This document shows positions 6,367 to 7,996 of a stretch of DNA of 7,996 nucleotides, one piece after another (positions within the stretch are counted from its first letter, which is position 1; each line of letters begins with the position of its first letter). The notes beneath the pieces are model-generated. The model searched no databases and was not told the origin of the DNA. It saw nothing but the letters and a program-made list of their open reading frames with translations. The DNA is from Gammaproteobacteria bacterium (GTDB taxonomy: Bacteria; Pseudomonadota; Gammaproteobacteria; Coxiellales; Coxiellaceae): NCBI GenBank assembly GCA_021774015.1, contig JAJFJO010000167.1, positions 1 to 7,996 of the forward strand. Reading direction: 5' to 3'. The translations under genes were made by a program, and so were the position numbers.

Positions 6367-7545
6367 ATGAAAAGTATAGATCTTCGCGATCAACGGGTGA
6401 TTGTTCGCGAAGATCTTAATGTTCCTATGCACGATGGGGATATTACTAATGATGTGCGTATTCAACGCGCATTGCCCACGCTAAAAGCAGCTCAATCGCA
6501 AGGTGCGCGAGTATTAGTACTATCGCATTTAGGTCGTCCTGAAGAAGGTGTGTATGATGCTCAATATTCATTAGCACCAGTCGCGGCAAGGCTCAGCGAG
6601 CTATTAAAAACACCGGTGCGATTAGTTGATGATTGGTTAGATGGTGTAGAGATTAATCCGGGTGAAATTGCTTTGGCTGAAAACATTCGTTTTTTAAAGG
6701 GTGAAAAAGCCAATAATACAATATTAGCGCAACGTATGGCACGGCAGTGTGATGTATTTGTTATGGATGCGTTTGCAACGGCGCACCGTGCGCAAGCGTC
6801 TACTGCGGGTATTGCCGAATATGCACCTATTGCTTGTGCTGGCCCATTGATGGAAGCGGAATTAACTGCATTGAGTCAAGCGTTGGACCATCCTAAAAAA
6901 CCGTTGGTAGCTATTGTTGGCGGTTCAAAAGTATCAACCAAAATTCAGTTGCTAGATGCATTGCTTGATAAAGTGGATGTATTAATTGTTGGTGGCGGTA
7001 TTGCTAATACATTTTTGGCAGCAAAAGGGTTGCCTATTGGAAAATCATTATACGAAGCGGATTGGGTTGAGCGCGCGAAAAATGTATTAGACAAAGCGGA
7101 ACAAAAAGGCGTGCATATTCCTTTGCCTACGGATGTTGCGGTTGCTAAAACATTTTCTGCTGATGCCGACGCGCGCTATTGTGATGTGAGTGCGGTTGCG
7201 GAAGATGAGATGATTTTAGATGTAGGCCCGCAAACGGCAGCCACGTTTGCACCATTATTGAAAGAGGCGGGAACCATTGTGTGGAATGGTCCTGTCGGTG
7301 TATTTGAGTTTGCACCTTTTAGTCAGGGTACGCGAGCGCTAGCGAAAGCAGTGGCAAATAGCGCAGCGTATTCGATTGCGGGTGGGGGTGATACGTTGGC
7401 AGCTTTAGATGTGTTTGATGTGGCGGATGATATATCGTATGTCAGCACTGGAGGTGGCGCTTTTCTTGCTTATTTGCAAGGAAATACGTTGCCTGCTGTC
7501 GCAGTATTGCAAAAAAGAACGTTAACTAAAAAAGAAAAAATATAA
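6367..7545 (+). CDS. pgk: Phosphoglycerate kinase
   Basis: This glycolytic kinase transfers phosphate from 1,3-bisphosphoglycerate to ADP, giving ATP and 3-phosphoglycerate. Starting at ATG 6367 the protein has 392 residues, the normal bacterial length. An upstream in-frame ATG at 6313 would add 18 residues encoded inside gap and unlike the family, so I reject it. The N domain shows REDLNVP (14-20), SHLGRP (53-58), ENIRF (105-109) and DAFATAHRAQAST (134-146), with Ala137 where many homologues have Gly. The C domain has the nucleotide-binding GGSKVSTK (185-192), WNGPVGVFE (306-314) and GGGDTLAA (339-346), then STGGGAFL near the end. It lies 4 bases after gap and 4 before pyk. The nearest Shine-Dalgarno-like sequence, AGTGAG (6349-6354), is 12 bases from the ATG and weak, which fits translational coupling to gap. 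Codons 4-17 contain a perfect 12-bp inverted repeat. Confidence 0.97.
   Translation: MKSIDLRDQRVIVREDLNVPMHDGDITNDVRIQRALPTLKAAQSQGARVLVLSHLGRPEEGVYDAQYSLAPVAARLSELLKTPVRLVDDWLDGVEINPGEIALAENIRFLKGEKANNTILAQRMARQCDVFVMDAFATAHRAQASTAGIAEYAPIACAGPLMEAELTALSQALDHPKKPLVAIVGGSKVSTKIQLLDALLDKVDVLIVGGGIANTFLAAKGLPIGKSLYEADWVERAKNVLDKAEQKGVHIPLPTDVAVAKTFSADADARYCDVSAVAEDEMILDVGPQTAATFAPLLKEAGTIVWNGPVGVFEFAPFSQGTRALAKAVANSAAYSIAGGGDTLAALDVFDVADDISYVSTGGGAFLAYLQGNTLPAVAVLQKRTLTKKEKI
6378..6416 (+). repeat. 12-bp inverted repeat inside the pgk start region
   Basis: AGATCTTCGCGA (6378-6389) and TCGCGAAGATCT (6405-6416) are exact reverse complements separated by 15 bases. After one mismatch (6390/6404) three more pairs (CAA/TTG) can form inside the loop. 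In mRNA this would be a strong hairpin beginning 9 bases after the pgk initiation codon. It encodes the DLRDQRVIVREDL region, much of which is conserved in the family. Confidence 0.9.
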
Positions 7546-7549
7546 GCTT

Positions 7550-7996
7550 ATGGATACTAATCATTTATTAAGACGAACAAAAATTATTGCAACGCTAGGT
7601 CCTGCAACAGATGATACTGCAGTGCTTGCAGAATTAATTGCATCAGGTGTTAATGTAGTGCGATTAAATTTCTCTCATGGCAGCCATGCGGATCACCAGG
7701 CGCGCATTGAAGCGGTGCGTGAGCAGGCGCAGGCTCAAAATCGCGTGGTAGGTATATTGGGTGATTTGCAGGGGCCAAAAATTAGGGTTGCTAATTTTAA
7801 AGATGGCAGCATTATTCTAGAAGAAGAGCAGCAATTTGTTTTGGATGCGGCTCTTGATGCTGAAGTGGGTGATCAAAATACGGTGGGTATCGATTATAAA
7901 AGTCTTCCTCAGGACGTGAAGGCAGGTGATATTTTATTGTTAGATGATGGTCGGTTAAAAATAAAAGTTACTAAGGTTGAAGGCGATAAAATACAT
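7550..7996 (+). CDS. pyk: Pyruvate kinase, N-terminal part (cut by window edge)
   Basis: An open frame of 149 codons runs from ATG 7550 to the right edge without a stop. The enzyme makes pyruvate and ATP from phosphoenolpyruvate and ADP, the last step of glycolysis. The N-terminal part of the barrel shows RRTKIIATLGPAT (8-20), GVNVVRLNFSHGS (33-45) with Arg38, Asn40 and Ser42 at expected active-site positions, and GDLQGPKIR (71-79). The mobile B domain begins after this, with DILLLDDGRLKIKV near the edge. Full-length enzymes are about 470-480 residues, so roughly two thirds are missing, including the catalytic lysine region and any allosteric site. The gene starts 4 bases after the pgk stop. 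Only A-rich sequence precedes it, without a clear Shine-Dalgarno element, which suggests coupling to pgk translation. Whether it corresponds to pykA or pykF cannot be told from this part. Confidence 0.95.
   Translation, partial: MDTNHLLRRTKIIATLGPATDDTAVLAELIASGVNVVRLNFSHGSHADHQARIEAVREQAQAQNRVVGILGDLQGPKIRVANFKDGSIILEEEQQFVLDAALDAEVGDQNTVGIDYKSLPQDVKAGDILLLDDGRLKIKVTKVEGDKIH

Overview
The window holds a stretch of central carbon metabolism genes from a moderately AT-rich gammaproteobacterium, with one accessory-looking gene at its left edge. The order tkt-gap-pgk-pyk, with a true glyceraldehyde-3-phosphate dehydrogenase where enterics carry epd before pgk, recalls the arrangement I know from Legionella and Coxiella. 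I therefore infer a Legionellales-like organism. This rests on gene order and protein motifs, not on a search.

Layout, left to right. Bases 1-1094 (+) are the 3' part of an AAA_14/DUF4143-type ATPase gene, cut off by the window edge inside its Walker A loop. It runs convergently into glmS (1139-2971, -), with only 44 bases between them. glmS and tkt (3210-5246, +) are divergent and share a 238-base intergenic region that must hold both promoters. A 78-base gap after tkt carries a perfect 21-bp tandem duplication containing a TATAAT box, then a good ribosome binding site for gap (5325-6362, +). pgk (6367-7545, +) and pyk (from 7550, +, cut off by the right edge) follow with exactly 4 bases between each pair, so gap-pgk-pyk looks like one tightly packed operon.

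The complete enzymes meet at the fructose-6-phosphate/glyceraldehyde-3-phosphate node. GlmS draws fructose-6-phosphate into amino-sugar and cell-wall synthesis. Transketolase exchanges fructose-6-phosphate and glyceraldehyde-3-phosphate with the pentose phosphates. Gap, Pgk and Pyk carry out lower glycolysis from glyceraldehyde-3-phosphate to pyruvate.

I do not see an undescribed multi-gene system here: no CRISPR array, insertion sequence, tRNA or rRNA is visible. The points most worth a second look are a perfect 12-bp inverted repeat just inside the pgk coding start, the tandem duplication of the putative gap promoter element, and an Ala-Ser pair in Gap at positions associated with NADP use. 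The AT-rich ATPase gene beside core genes and a good but unassigned Shine-Dalgarno sequence upstream of tkt are lesser points.
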